From JABDBE01 sp963832245 (lineage in GTDB: Bacteria; Acidobacteriota; Terriglobia; Terriglobales; Acidobacteriaceae), in assembly GCA_963832245.1 (NCBI GenBank), contig CAWHTG010000004.1:310001-374000 (forward strand): 64,000 nt of DNA, written 5' to 3'. Shown piece by piece: positions 39,881-49,191 of this stretch (within the stretch, counting starts at the first letter, position 1; each line of letters starts with the position of its first letter). The notes under the pieces were generated by a model. That model ran no database searches, was not told the DNA's origin, and saw nothing but the letters and a program-made list of their open reading frames with translations. Position numbers and translations under genes: made by a program.

Positions 39881-41449
39881 ATGCCACACGCCCAAGGAAA
39901 GATCCAGCGCGCCATTCTCAGTGTCACGGATAAAACCGGCATCGTCGAGTTCGCCGGGAAGCTCTCCAACTTGGGCGTAGAACTGATCTCCACCGGGGGC
40001 ACGGCCAAGCTGCTGCGTGACTCAGGCATCGCGGTAAAAGATATTTCCGACCTCACCGGTTTTCCCGAGATGCTCGATGGCCGGGTCAAAACTTTGCACC
40101 CCAAGGTACATGGAGGAATTCTGCATCGCCGCGAAAACCCATCCCACCGGACGGCAGTGGCTGAACACGGGATCCTTCCCATCGACATGGTAGTCGTCAA
40201 CCTCTATGCCTTCGAAAAGACCGCCGCCAAACCAAACGTCCACTTCGACGAACTGATCGAGAACATCGACATCGGTGGGCCCTCGATGATTCGCTCCGCG
40301 GCCAAGAATTTCCAGGATGTCGCCGTCGTCACATCGCCTGCCGACTACGACCAAATTGCGAAAGAGTTGGCTCAGTCCGGCGGTGAATTGTCCGCGGCCA
40401 CAAAATGGCATTTGGCCCAGAAAGCCTTCGCAACCACAGCAGCGTACGACTCCGCCATCGCTTCCACCCTGGAGCGAGTCAGTGCCAACGGCCGTTTCGA
40501 GTTTCATGAAGAACTAGGCTTCCCCCAGACTCTGCGCTTGTCCTTCACAAAATTGATGGATCTGCGCTACGGAGAGAATCCCCATCAGAAAGCGGCCATG
40601 TACTCCGATGGCTCCGGCAAAGGTGTGGCCAATGGACGCCAGCTTCAAGGCAAGGAGCTTTCTTACAACAACATCGTCGATCTGCAAGCAGCCTGGGACC
40701 TGGCTCAGGAATTCGAAGAGCCAGCTTGCGCGATTATCAAACACACCAATCCCGCCGGAACTGCGACCGACAAGACTCTGGCTGAAGCCTACAGGAAGGC
40801 TCTGGAATGCGATCCGGTTTCCGCCTTCGGAGGGGTCATCGGCGTGAATCGCCCGATAGACGCCGCCACAGCCGAAGAAATGGCCAAGCTGTTTCTGGAA
40901 GTAATTGCCGCCCCATCGTTCGATGAAGCTGCCAAAGCCAAGTTCGCGTCTAAGAAGAACCTGCGGCTTGTGGAAATTACTGATATTCGTCAGAAGTGGA
41001 CGCTGAAGAATGTCTCCGGCGGAATTCTCCTTCAAGATGCCGATGCGCGCCCGCTCGCAGAAAGCGAACTGAAAGTCGTCAGCAAGCGTCAACCCACGCC
41101 GGAAGAGAAACGGGCTCTACTTTTCGCCTGGAAAGTTTGCAAGCATGTAAAGTCCAATGCCATCGTCTATGCCCGCGACGGACAGACCGTGGGCGTCGGC
41201 GCCGGACAGATGAGCCGGGTGGATTCTTGCAAGATCGGAGCCATGAAGGCGGTCCTCCCGCTGAAAGGAACCGTCGCCGCCTCGGATGCATTTTTCCCAT
41301 TCCCCGATGGCGTGGAAGAAATCGCCAAAGCCGATGCCACGGCAATCATCCAGCCGGGCGGGTCGGTGCGCGACCAGGAAGTAATCGAAGCTGCCGACCG
41401 CCTCGGCCTAGCTATGATTTTCGCGGGCGTGAGGCATTTTCGGCATTAG
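39881..41449 (+). CDS. purH: Bifunctional AICAR transformylase/IMP cyclohydrolase
   Basis: A protein of 522 residues, full length; last two steps of IMP synthesis. The N-terminal cyclohydrolase domain (1-195) has RAILSVTDKTGIVEFA, STGGTAKLLRDSGI and 'HPKVHGGILHRR'; the C-terminal transformylase has 'LRYGENPHQKAAMY', 'NNIVDLQAAWDLAQEF', the catalytic K-H pair in CAIIKHTNPAG, and 'GVGAGQMSRVDSCKIG'. It uses formyl-tetrahydrofolate supplied through GlyA-derived one-carbon units. Confidence 0.97.
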   Translation: MPHAQGKIQRAILSVTDKTGIVEFAGKLSNLGVELISTGGTAKLLRDSGIAVKDISDLTGFPEMLDGRVKTLHPKVHGGILHRRENPSHRTAVAEHGILPIDMVVVNLYAFEKTAAKPNVHFDELIENIDIGGPSMIRSAAKNFQDVAVVTSPADYDQIAKELAQSGGELSAATKWHLAQKAFATTAAYDSAIASTLERVSANGRFEFHEELGFPQTLRLSFTKLMDLRYGENPHQKAAMYSDGSGKGVANGRQLQGKELSYNNIVDLQAAWDLAQEFEEPACAIIKHTNPAGTATDKTLAEAYRKALECDPVSAFGGVIGVNRPIDAATAEEMAKLFLEVIAAPSFDEAAKAKFASKKNLRLVEITDIRQKWTLKNVSGGILLQDADARPLAESELKVVSKRQPTPEEKRALLFAWKVCKHVKSNAIVYARDGQTVGVGAGQMSRVDSCKIGAMKAVLPLKGTVAASDAFFPFPDGVEEIAKADATAIIQPGGSVRDQEVIEAADRLGLAMIFAGVRHFRH

Positions 41450-41599
41450 CGTCTTAAATCGATATTCAGGCCGGTTAGTTCATCCAGTTCAGGCAGCTAA
41501 CGAGTGGACTTGGTTCGTGCCCTAACATACTTGATCAAGCATTTGTGTTATAAGACTTTAGCGGTTTTTCATCTGTGTTTACCATGGAGGCAAAACATC

Positions 41600-42208
41600 G
41601 TGAAATCAGATGAACAGCAGGGAAGTTGGGTCGATTTATACCACTCCGCGCTACTGGAAGTGGACTATCAAAAACTTCCCGAACGCCTGAAACTTGCCGA
41701 AGACGCAATCCAGGCGAGGCTTCGTTTACTCTCGGCATCCGGTAGCTTTGAAGAAATGAACCAGATCAAGGATGCGCGACAGAACTTGCGCCTCCTGCAA
41801 GAAGAGTTGGCGGCCCATCCATCCCCGACTATAGAGCGGATCCATCACTCCCACTCCGAAATCGCTGGCGAATACGTAGTCTTCGTGGACGCGAATCGAC
41901 GCTATGTCGAAGTTACCGACGGCGTCTGTCGACTGCTAGGCTATAGCCGCGAAGAATTGCTGGCCAGGACTATCGACGACATCGCCGCCCCCGAATTACG
42001 CGCGCAGGTACCAGAAACCTTTCGTCAATACATAACGCAAGGTGGAATGGGCGGGCACTACAGCCTTCTCGCCAAGGATGGCCGGCGCATCCCAATTCGT
42101 TATCAATCCAAAGTTTACCCAGACGGATGCCGGGTCGCTCGCTGGGAGCCACTGAACCCAGAAACCGAGTTGCAACCTCAGGATTTACAGAGAGCGCAGG
42201 CTTCGTAA
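41600..42208 (+). CDS. Single PAS-domain protein
   Basis: A protein of 202 residues. Residues 20-85 form a coiled-coil-like helix (LKLAEDAIQARLRLL...); residues about 95-190 form a PAS fold: 'GEYVVFVDANRRYVEVTDGVCRLLGYSREELLARTIDDI' and 'GHYSLLAKDGRRIPIRYQSKV'. No kinase, GGDEF or HTH output follows, so it would signal through a partner. The start is GTG (41600) with GGAGG ten bases upstream; an out-of-frame ATG sits between. The ORF itself extends upstream to 41504 but without family sequence. Confidence 0.8.
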   Translation: MKSDEQQGSWVDLYHSALLEVDYQKLPERLKLAEDAIQARLRLLSASGSFEEMNQIKDARQNLRLLQEELAAHPSPTIERIHHSHSEIAGEYVVFVDANRRYVEVTDGVCRLLGYSREELLARTIDDIAAPELRAQVPETFRQYITQGGMGGHYSLLAKDGRRIPIRYQSKVYPDGCRVARWEPLNPETELQPQDLQRAQAS

Positions 42209-42362
42209 ATCCATCGTCCCTGTACCTCCGAACCCTTTCTGCCCATTTCCAACAGGCGCTTTTTCGTTATCCTGGTTGACGAAGGTTTACAATAACACAG
42301 AGCACCCACCTACGGCGGTTCAGCATCCAATCGCTATGGGTTTGCGAAACCGAAGGTACGCG

Positions 42363-44438
42363 ATGAAAAGCATGCGCTGGTCTATTTTTGTGTTGTTTTT
42401 GGCTGCTACCGCTGTGGCGCAGCAAGCTTCCGACCCGTCCACCCCCGCTGCGGCTGCAAAACCGGCCGCAGCGCCTGCTCCGCGAAAAATGGACCGGGCA
42501 GCCGCGTACTACCACTACAGCGTGGCCCATATGTACGAAGATCAGTTTGCGGTCTACAACCGCAGCGATCTCGCCACCAAAGCCATCGAGGAGTATCGGC
42601 TAGCCATCGACGCCGACCCCACTTCCGAGTACCTGACCTCAGGACTTGCCGAGCTTTATGCCAAGACCGGGCGCATTCGTGATGCCGTCCTTGAAGCCCA
42701 GGACATCCTTAAGAAAGACCCCAACAATTTAGAAGCACACAAACTCCTGGGCCGTATTTACCTGCGGTCGTTGGGAGACGTCCAGAGCGGGAGCGGCTCT
42801 GACAGCGTGCTCAAACTGGCCATCGAGCAGTACCAGGAAATCATAAAGATCGAACCTGATAACGTGGACGATCACTTGCTGCTCGGCCGGCTTTACCGCT
42901 TGAACAACGACCTGCGAAAAGCGGAAAGCGAATTCAAGACTGCGGTAAAGCTGCAACCCGATTCCGAAGAAGCCATAACGACGCTCGCCTATTTGTACAA
43001 CGAGGAAGGCGACACCGCCCGCGCAGCCGAGGCGTTGAGTGCCGTACCGGACGCAGCCCGGTCGGCCAAGCTTTATTCCGCCCTCGGCTACACCTACGAG
43101 CAGCGAAAGGAATATAAGCAGGCCATCACCGCCTATAGAAAAGCCATTGAGCTTGATCGCGACAACCTCGATGCCATCCGCGGGCTGGCGCAGAATTTGC
43201 TGAACGACGGACAGACCGACGCTGCCTTGGAACAGTACAAAATCATTGCTGACTCCAATCCCGAGGACGCGCAAACCTACCTGCGCATGGCTGAGATCTA
43301 CCGCAGAAACGGCAAGTTTGATCTGGCATTGGACAATTTAAAGAAGGCCGAGTCCATGGTGCAGGACTCCATGGAAGTTCCGTACAACATCGCTGCCGTA
43401 TACCAGGCCCAAGGCCGTTATGATGAAGCCGCGCAAATTCTGCAAGACCTGGTGAAGAAAACCGACAAGGCGGACAACAACTACAGCCAGAGCGAGAAGA
43501 ACAATCGCGCCGTATTTCTTGAGCGTCTGGGCACGGTCTATCGCGACAACAACAATGAGCAACTCGCGTTAGATACATTCCGCAAAATGCTTCCCTTGGG
43601 CGATGACAACGCCGAACGCGGCTACCAGCAGATTATCGACACCTACCGGGAAGCCAAACAGTGGCAAAAGGCTACCGACGCGGCCAAGGAAGCGACCCAA
43701 AAACTGCCCAAGGATCGCGGCCTGAAGATGGTTTACGCCGCGCAACTGGCCGACATGGGCCAGCCTGATGCCGGCCTGGAGCAGGTGAAGTCTCTGCTCG
43801 ATGGAACCGCTCAGGATCGCGAAGTCTACATCAGCCTGGCTCAAATGTACGGCCGGTTGAAGCGTTGGAGCGAAGCCGAGGCGGCTCTCGACAAGGCAGC
43901 CCAGCTTTCCACCAAAGATGAGGACAAGGAATACGTAGAGTTCCTGCGCGGGTCCACTTACGAGCGCCAAAAGAAATACGAACAGGCCGAAGAAGTGTTT
44001 CGCAAAGTGCTCGCCACCGATCCGCAGAACGCCGCCGTACTCAACTATCTCGGATACATGCTTGCCGATCGCGGCGCCAAACTCGACGAAGCGCTCATTA
44101 TGATAAAGAAGGCCGTCGAGCTCGAGCCTGCGAATGGTGCCTATTTGGATTCACTTGGCTGGGCCTACTTCCGTCTGGGAAAGTATGAACTGGCGGAAGA
44201 CAATCTGATGAAGGCCTCCCAGCATATGGGGATGGATCCCACAGTCCAGGATCACCTCGGCGACCTCTATCAGAAGACCGGCCGTCTCAAACTGGCGGCT
44301 GCGCACTGGGAACGGGCCATCAACGAGTGGAATAAGACCGTCGCTTCAGAAGTGGACACCGATAACCTAGCTCAAGTGACGCAGAAGCTCGAGTCCGCAA
44401 AAATGAAACTGGCGAAGGAAGATCCGGGGAACAAGTAG
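42363..44438 (+). CDS. Large exported TPR-repeat protein
   Basis: A protein of 691 residues. A signal peptide (MKSMRWSIFVLFLAATAVAQ) is followed by an Ala/Pro linker and at least 14 TPR units from about residue 50 to 660 ('AIEQYQEIIKIEPDNVDDHLLLGRLY', 'AITAYRKAIELDRDNLDAIRGLAQNL', 'LNYLGYMLADRGAKLDEALIMIKKAVELEP' among them). The last cluster is highly regular, like Sel1/BTAD-type scaffolds of the periplasm. AAGG lies five bases before the ATG. Likely a scaffold for envelope assembly; partners unknown. Confidence 0.82.
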   Translation: MKSMRWSIFVLFLAATAVAQQASDPSTPAAAAKPAAAPAPRKMDRAAAYYHYSVAHMYEDQFAVYNRSDLATKAIEEYRLAIDADPTSEYLTSGLAELYAKTGRIRDAVLEAQDILKKDPNNLEAHKLLGRIYLRSLGDVQSGSGSDSVLKLAIEQYQEIIKIEPDNVDDHLLLGRLYRLNNDLRKAESEFKTAVKLQPDSEEAITTLAYLYNEEGDTARAAEALSAVPDAARSAKLYSALGYTYEQRKEYKQAITAYRKAIELDRDNLDAIRGLAQNLLNDGQTDAALEQYKIIADSNPEDAQTYLRMAEIYRRNGKFDLALDNLKKAESMVQDSMEVPYNIAAVYQAQGRYDEAAQILQDLVKKTDKADNNYSQSEKNNRAVFLERLGTVYRDNNNEQLALDTFRKMLPLGDDNAERGYQQIIDTYREAKQWQKATDAAKEATQKLPKDRGLKMVYAAQLADMGQPDAGLEQVKSLLDGTAQDREVYISLAQMYGRLKRWSEAEAALDKAAQLSTKDEDKEYVEFLRGSTYERQKKYEQAEEVFRKVLATDPQNAAVLNYLGYMLADRGAKLDEALIMIKKAVELEPANGAYLDSLGWAYFRLGKYELAEDNLMKASQHMGMDPTVQDHLGDLYQKTGRLKLAAAHWERAINEWNKTVASEVDTDNLAQVTQKLESAKMKLAKEDPGNK

Positions 44439-44444
44439 AAAGAA

Positions 44445-44553
44445 CAGCACTCGGCACTTAGCGCTCAGCCCTTCAGCGGCTCGCGGAATCCGAAAGAGCT
44501 TTGGCGACTGAGTGCTGAATGCTAATTACCAAGTGCTAATTGCCAAGCGCTGT
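44445..44553. repeat. Inverted pair of CAGCACTC-type degenerate repeats
   Basis: Arm 1 (44445-44477): CAGCACTCGGCACTTAGCGC then TCAGCCCTTCAGC. Arm 2 (44503-44553): GGCGACTGAGTGCTGAATGC followed by TAATTACCAAGTGCTAATTG, the inverse. It spans almost the whole gap between the TPR gene and the dGTPase and matches the pair at 38333-38435. Confidence 0.72.
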
Positions 44554-44571
44554 TTCTGCTAAACTTTTCCC

Positions 44572-45684
44572 ATGCTCGCCGACTACGCCGTGCGGGTGGA
44601 GCAATCCCGCGGACGCCGTTATCCCGAGCCCCAGCATTCCTACCGCAACGACTTCCAGCGCGACCGTGATCGCGTCATCCATTCCCGGGCTTTTCGCCGC
44701 CTCGAAGCCAAAACTCAAGTCTTTACCCGCCGCTACTCCGATCACTTTCGCAATCGCCTGACCCATACCATTGAAGTCGCGCAGATTGCCAGAACCATCG
44801 CCGCTCAACTTGGCCTCAACGTGGACCTGGTCGAGGCCCTCGCCTTGGTGCATGACGTCGGCCATCCGCCCTTCGGCCATGCCGGCGAAAAAGCGCTCGA
44901 CATTGCCATGCGCGAGCACGGTTTTTTCTTTGACCACAACCTGCACGCGCTGCGCATTGTGGAAGACTTCGAGTTGCGCTACGCTGCCTTTCGCGGACTC
45001 AACCTGACCTTCGAAATCCGCGAAGGCATTATCAAGCATTCGCACGATTACCCTGCTGACCAGTTTCCGGAGCTCTCCGAATATTTGCTTGACCTTCGTC
45101 CGCCGCTCGAAGCGCAGCTCATCGACGTCGCCGATGAAATTGCCTACAGCACTGCCGACCTCGACGATGGTTACGAATCCCGTCTGCTCACGCTTGAGCA
45201 GATACGCAACGGTACAGCTATTTTCGAGCGCCTTTACCGTGAAGTAGAATCCATCTATCCGGACGCGATCGATAAGCTGCAATTTAACGAGACGCTCAAA
45301 CGCATGCTCAACCGTTGGGTAGGAGATCTAATCGAAAACACCAAAGAAAACATCCGCCAGGCCAGTGTAAGCAGTCTTAACGATGTGCGCTGCAGTACTG
45401 ATCGCCTTGTCACTTTAAGTGCGGCCGTCGAGCAGGAACGGCGCGAAGCCAAAAACTTTCTTTACAGAAATCTCTATTTCAGCGCCACACTCGATCCCGA
45501 AAAGAACGACGCTGAACGAGTGGTCAGCGAGTTGTTCAAGTTCTGGATGGCGAAGCCGGAAAACCTGCCCTTTAATTATCAGGAGAAAGCCAGACAAGAG
45601 CCGTTGCCGCGTGTGGTCTGCGACTATATCGCCGGCATGACCGATAACTACATCTACGAGCAGCACGAGAAGTATTGCGGGTAA
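44572..45684 (+). CDS. dGTPase-like HD-domain triphosphohydrolase
   Basis: A protein of 370 residues of the deoxyguanosinetriphosphate triphosphohydrolase family, removing tripolyphosphate from dNTPs. The HD metal site can be read as H in RLTHTIEVAQIAR, HD in ALVHDVGHPPFGHAGE, and D in IDVADEIAYSTADLDDG. The N-terminal 'YRNDFQRDRDRVIHSRAFRRLEAKTQVF' is typical. The length fits the short (type 2) group. Cytoplasmic; balances dNTP pools, a plausible link with the ThyX-like protein. Confidence 0.92.
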   Translation: MLADYAVRVEQSRGRRYPEPQHSYRNDFQRDRDRVIHSRAFRRLEAKTQVFTRRYSDHFRNRLTHTIEVAQIARTIAAQLGLNVDLVEALALVHDVGHPPFGHAGEKALDIAMREHGFFFDHNLHALRIVEDFELRYAAFRGLNLTFEIREGIIKHSHDYPADQFPELSEYLLDLRPPLEAQLIDVADEIAYSTADLDDGYESRLLTLEQIRNGTAIFERLYREVESIYPDAIDKLQFNETLKRMLNRWVGDLIENTKENIRQASVSSLNDVRCSTDRLVTLSAAVEQERREAKNFLYRNLYFSATLDPEKNDAERVVSELFKFWMAKPENLPFNYQEKARQEPLPRVVCDYIAGMTDNYIYEQHEKYCG

Positions 45685-46102
45685 ATGGGAAACGGCCAAA
45701 AGCGACACGGATTTACGCGGGTTTTCGTAGATCAAGAAGAGCGAAGAAGAGGCAGTATCGTGCAGATTAGCGTCAATCTGTGGCAACCTGAAAAAGTAAA
45801 CTCTTGCCTTCGCTTTTGGCATCTAATGTCCTGTGCCACTTGACTCTCGGCCAAGCAGTTTTTATACCAGCTCCGCCAAAATTACCCTCGAAGCGGATTA
45901 TTATTCTCCGCTTCTAACGTTGCGGGAGAACAATGTTGTTGCAAGCCAAGGAGTTAGCTCTCCCACAGTTTGGCACTCGACCTGTTATAGAGAGCTGCGG
46001 TGCCAGAGTCAACGGCCACCGACATCCCAAGTTTTGACAGCACGCCAATAAGGCGTGCATGAGTGGAGCTCCCAGACGCTCCCTACCTCGGAGGAAAGTT
46101 AA
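45685..46102. other. Intergenic region with a GAAGCGGA inverted repeat
   Basis: 418 bases without a supported gene. It starts with a repeat-like ACACGGATTTACGCGG and GATTAGCGTCAATCTGTGGC (45698-45784), sequences that recur widely in bacterial genomes. At 45890-45914 lies GAAGCGGA-N9-TCCGCTTC, a perfect 8-base inverted repeat. A strong GGAGGAAA (46091-46098) precedes the OmpA gene. Confidence 0.55.
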
Positions 46103-47032
46103 ATGAAGAATCGTGTGCTTGTAGCGCTGTTCGTCTCTATCGTGCTCGCTCTGCCAGCCTTTGCGCAGACCGGCTCGACCTCGCAGGATCAACCCGCCGC
46201 CAGCCAACCAACGCAGACTGCTCCGGCGGCCCAAAGTGCCCCTACTGCTTCATCGAGCACTGACCAGTCGTCTTCCATGCCGAGCGTCGGCGCTACTGGT
46301 AAGCAGCCTTTGCAGCCTGAGACCCGCCAAGGCTTCTGGGGCAAAGTGAATCCTTTTGCGCGCAAGAAATATGTACAGCGCCAGACCCAGCCCATTCGCG
46401 ACCGCGTGAATGAACTCGACGAGCTCACCGCGAGCAACAGCAAAATGATCAAGGACGTGGATTCGCGCGCCCAGCAAGGCATCCAGTTGGCTTCGTCCAA
46501 GGCCAATGAAGCCGACCAGCACGCCATTGACGCCGGCAACAAAGCCCAGGCGGCGCAGCAGACTGCAACCCAAGCCAATACCCGGCTCTCCACGGTTGAA
46601 CAGGTAGTCGGCAACATCGATCAATACAAGGCCACCAATCAGACCGAAATTCGCTTCCGTCCCGGTCAGAGCGTCCTGAGCCAGAACGCCAAGACCGCTC
46701 TCGACGACATGGCGACTCCGTTAAAGAGTCAGCGCGGCTACATCATCGAAGTGCAGGGCTTCTCCTCGGGACACGGCCAGGCCGCGATTGCCACTTCACA
46801 GAAAATGGCAGACTCCGTGGTCCGGTACCTGGTGCTGAACCATGACATTCCGGTATACCGGATTTATGTGGTGGGTATGGGCAACGCCCCCGTTCCCAGC
46901 GCCAGCACTGAGGAGCAGACCAAGACCAAGCGAACTAGCGGCGGGCGGGTAGAAGTAAGCCTGCTAAAGAACGACTTGGAACAGCTGGCTTCGACCTCAA
47001 CCACGCCAGACCAGCAAGCGCCAACTAAATAG
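46103..47032 (+). CDS. OmpA family exported protein
   Basis: A protein of 309 residues. A signal peptide (1-21, LALPAFA cleavage) leads to a Ser/Gln/Ala-rich linker, a helical stretch (about 90-165, NELDELTASNSKMIKDVD...), and an OmpA-like peptidoglycan-binding domain at the C-terminus: 'IRFRPGQSVLSQNAKTALDDMATPL', 'YIIEVQGFSSGHG' and 'ADSVVRYLVLNHDIPVYRIYVVGMG'. The domain keeps the D/R-type residues for diaminopimelate contact less clearly than OmpA, so binding is inferred. An ideal GGAGGAAA precedes the ATG. A strong terminator follows at 47078. Confidence 0.87.
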   Translation: MKNRVLVALFVSIVLALPAFAQTGSTSQDQPAASQPTQTAPAAQSAPTASSSTDQSSSMPSVGATGKQPLQPETRQGFWGKVNPFARKKYVQRQTQPIRDRVNELDELTASNSKMIKDVDSRAQQGIQLASSKANEADQHAIDAGNKAQAAQQTATQANTRLSTVEQVVGNIDQYKATNQTEIRFRPGQSVLSQNAKTALDDMATPLKSQRGYIIEVQGFSSGHGQAAIATSQKMADSVVRYLVLNHDIPVYRIYVVGMGNAPVPSASTEEQTKTKRTSGGRVEVSLLKNDLEQLASTSTTPDQQAPTK

Positions 47033-47077
47033 TTTTTCCCGGCCGAAGGGCGCAAACGCCCGGACGCCCTCCCCCAG

Positions 47078-47109
47078 AAAAAGCCTCCTGCGCAAGCAGG
47101 AGGCTTTTT
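47078..47109 (+). terminator. Rho-independent terminator after the OmpA gene
   Basis: AAAAAGCCTCCTGC-GCAA-GCAGGAGGCTTTTT: a perfect stem of 14 bases with a GCAA tetraloop and a T-run. It is fully symmetric at its ends, so it may also stop transcripts from the right. Confidence 0.93.
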
Positions 47110-47607
47110 GTTGGCTGGAAGTCGCGGTCTTCTGCAAATGCTGCGTGCACGCTGACCGGTCCTGTGCGAAGAAGATGCAGGCGGGAGCGTCCTTGCTCGT
47201 GCTGGAGTTTCGCATTAGGGCATGACTTCAGTCATGCCAATAGTCGAGAAACGGATCCGGCTTTAGCGGTTGCATTTCCGGAATTTGCTGAGCCGAACGT
47301 TTCATCCCCACAAGCGAATAACCGGGTATTATCTCTTCGATGGAGCCCGCGTCATTCACAATCGAGTTCCCCGAGCACTTACCCCCCGAGAGGTAGAAAC
47401 ACTGGCTCGACCAGCTCGGTAATACGGGAGCGGTGGTTCAGCAACAAACTGACCACGTATTTCGAATCGTTTGCTCGAAGCCCAGAGAAGTCGCACATGT
47501 TGGCTGGGCGCTATTCCATACGTCTCTGTCGAATCTGTGCCGAGTGACATCAACGTCAGGCGCCGCCGAGGCCTAGGCAAGCGCATACCCAAAGCCACCG
47601 AGGCCGC
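47110..47607. other. Intergenic region, about 500 bases, no supported gene
   Basis: A perfect palindrome, GGCATGACT-TC-AGTCATGCC (47220-47239), is a typical dispersed acidobacterial hairpin. A 127-codon open frame at 47164-47547 has arginine/serine-rich composition, no ribosome site and no family resemblance; I do not accept it. The part from 47300 to 47600 shows nothing else recognisable. Confidence 0.5.
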
Positions 47608-48684
47608 CTAGACGACGCTAGCGGTTTCCTTCATCTTCTCAGTCTGATAATGCGTCGTCAGCGCCTGGATCAGCGGCTGCAGTTTCCCATCCATGACTTC
47701 CTGAAGCTGATGGATGGTCAAGCCAATGCGATGATCCGTAACACGATTCTGCGGAAAGTTGTAAGTCCGTATCTTCTCGCTGCGATCGCCTGAACCCACC
47801 ATCGCCTTGCGCTCCTTAGCCAGAGCGTCCTGCTGCTTCTGCATCTCCATTTCATAAAGCCGCGAGCGCAACACCCGCATGCCTTTTTCGCGGTTCTTGA
47901 TCTGCGATTTTTCATCCTGGCAGCTCACCACCGTGTTTGTCGGGATGTGCGTAATGCGCACCGCAGAGTAAGTCGTGTTCACCGATTGCCCGCCGGGCCC
48001 CGAAGAACAGAACGTATCGATTCGCAGATCTTTAGCCTCGATCTTGACATCCACATCCTCCGCCTCGGGCAGAACCGCAACGGTAACTGCCGAAGTGTGG
48101 ATCCGGCCCTGCTGCTCAGTTGCCGGCACGCGTTGCACGCGATGCACCCCGCTTTCATATTTCAAGCGCGAAAATACCCGCTGCCCTTCAATCAGCGCAA
48201 TCACTTCCTTCAATCCACCGGCCGAGGACTCCGAAGTCGAAAGTATTTCAACCTTCCAACCTTGAGTTTCCGCATAACGCGTATACATGCGAAACATCTC
48301 CGCGGCAAACAAAGTGGCCTCGTCCCCGCCAGTACCCGCCCGAATTTCCAGGATCACATCCTTCTCATCATTGGGATCTTTGGGCAGAAGCAGGACTTTA
48401 AGCTCGGCTTCCACGGCGCCGACACGTTCCTCCAGTTTGCCCAACTCCTCTTGCGCGTAGGCCCGCATTTCAGGATCTTTCTCGTCGGCCAGCAACGCCC
48501 GGCTCTCCGCAATGCCCCGTTTCAAATCTTTATATTCACGGTACCGCTCGACGATGAGACTGATTTCGCTATGCGCTTTTGCAGTCTTCTGATATCTCGC
48601 CGACTCATTCATGATCTCCGGCGAAGCCAGCGCCTGCGTCAGCTCCTCGTAACGCGCCTCGATTTGGTCAAGCCGCTCAAACAT
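47608..48684 (-). CDS. prfA: Peptide chain release factor 1
   Basis: A protein of 358 residues, full length. It ends translation at UAA and UAG. The GGQ motif is in SSGPGGQSVNTTYSAVRIT; the anticodon-like tripeptide segment is 'RVPATEQQGRIHTSAVTVAV', and the 'EIRAGTGGDEATLFA' and 'NFPQNRVTDHRI' motifs confirm RF1 and not RF2. Its usual partner prmC lies 7 kb away at 55754, while a DUF1385 gene, its frequent neighbour in other phyla, is upstream beyond a repeat-bounded insert. Confidence 0.97.
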   Translation of the reverse strand: MFERLDQIEARYEELTQALASPEIMNESARYQKTAKAHSEISLIVERYREYKDLKRGIAESRALLADEKDPEMRAYAQEELGKLEERVGAVEAELKVLLLPKDPNDEKDVILEIRAGTGGDEATLFAAEMFRMYTRYAETQGWKVEILSTSESSAGGLKEVIALIEGQRVFSRLKYESGVHRVQRVPATEQQGRIHTSAVTVAVLPEAEDVDVKIEAKDLRIDTFCSSGPGGQSVNTTYSAVRITHIPTNTVVSCQDEKSQIKNREKGMRVLRSRLYEMEMQKQQDALAKERKAMVGSGDRSEKIRTYNFPQNRVTDHRIGLTIHQLQEVMDGKLQPLIQALTTHYQTEKMKETASVV

Positions 48685-48699
48685 AAAGTTCTTAGCCTT

Positions 48700-48725
48700 T
48701 GGTCGTTGGCCGTTCGTCGTTGGCC
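48700..48725. repeat. Left arm of inverted repeat around the four-helix-bundle gene
   Basis: TTGGTCGTTGGCCGTTCGTC followed by GTTGGCC (about 48700-48725), a degenerate tandem of GTCGTTG-like units. It lies 15 bases from the prfA ATG and eight bases from the stop of the four-helix-bundle gene. Its inverse lies at 49192-49224. Confidence 0.75.
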
Positions 48726-48732
48726 ATTCGGA

Positions 48733-49101
48733 TCAGGCAACCTTCCCCTGAAGAGAGTTGATCAAGCCACTGAGAGCGCGACCAAGACCTTCACACATGG
48801 CTGACAGTCGTTGTCCATCCTCCCCAGACAAATATTGTAATTCTTCCGCAATCAAAAGCTGAGTCTGCAATTCCAATAGCGAACCCCGCGCATGAAATAG
48901 AAAATGTGAGAACTCCTTATCGGAGTGGTGGCCCTTGCCCTCAGCAATATTACTTGGTATAGAGACTGCGGCTCGCCGCATTTGTGAACACAACCCGTAA
49001 AGCTCATGCCGCGGAAAAGTAACTGTTCCTCTGTAGATCTCAGTCGTAAGCTTCATTGCTTCCTGCCATACCCGTAGGTCCCGGAACGACGATGACGACA
49101 T
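48733..49101 (-). CDS. Four-helix-bundle protein of the S23/IVS type
   Basis: A protein of 122 residues. It has the family start 'FRDLRVWQEAMKLTTEIY', the turn 'LYGLCSQMRRAAVSIPSNIAEGKG' with the diagnostic S-I-x-x-N-I-A-E-G, and the third and fourth helices 'EFSHFLFHARGSLLELQTQLLIAEEL'. Family members are encoded inside 23S rRNA intervening sequences or stand alone; they are small pentameric bundles of unclear role. Here it sits between prfA and DUF1385, both sides bounded by inverted copies of one degenerate repeat. The gene order and the repeats suggest it arrived as a unit. No reverse transcriptase is present, so a DGR accessory role is not supported. Confidence 0.88.
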   Translation of the reverse strand: MSSSSFRDLRVWQEAMKLTTEIYRGTVTFPRHELYGLCSQMRRAAVSIPSNIAEGKGHHSDKEFSHFLFHARGSLLELQTQLLIAEELQYLSGEDGQRLSAMCEGLGRALSGLINSLQGKVA

Positions 49102-49191
49102 ACAGACCTCCAGATGAACTTTCTAGTTCTTCTTCCGGCAGGTTGTATGTGATGAATGACCAGAATGGGTCGCCCACCGCCATCAGTTTTA

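Noticed and set aside
47164..47547. 127-codon open frame in the intergenic region before prfA
   Set aside because: No ribosome site, biased composition, and the frame crosses a palindromic dispersed repeat.
47947..48804. 285-codon open frame on the plus strand opposite prfA
   Set aside because: Antisense to prfA, whose GGQ and other motifs are unambiguous; the shadow protein is rich in His, Arg and Leu without domain pattern.
48733..49101. Diversity-generating retroelement accessory protein (Avd)
   Set aside because: The four-helix-bundle protein has the S23/IVS signature and there is no reverse transcriptase or template/variable repeat pair nearby.
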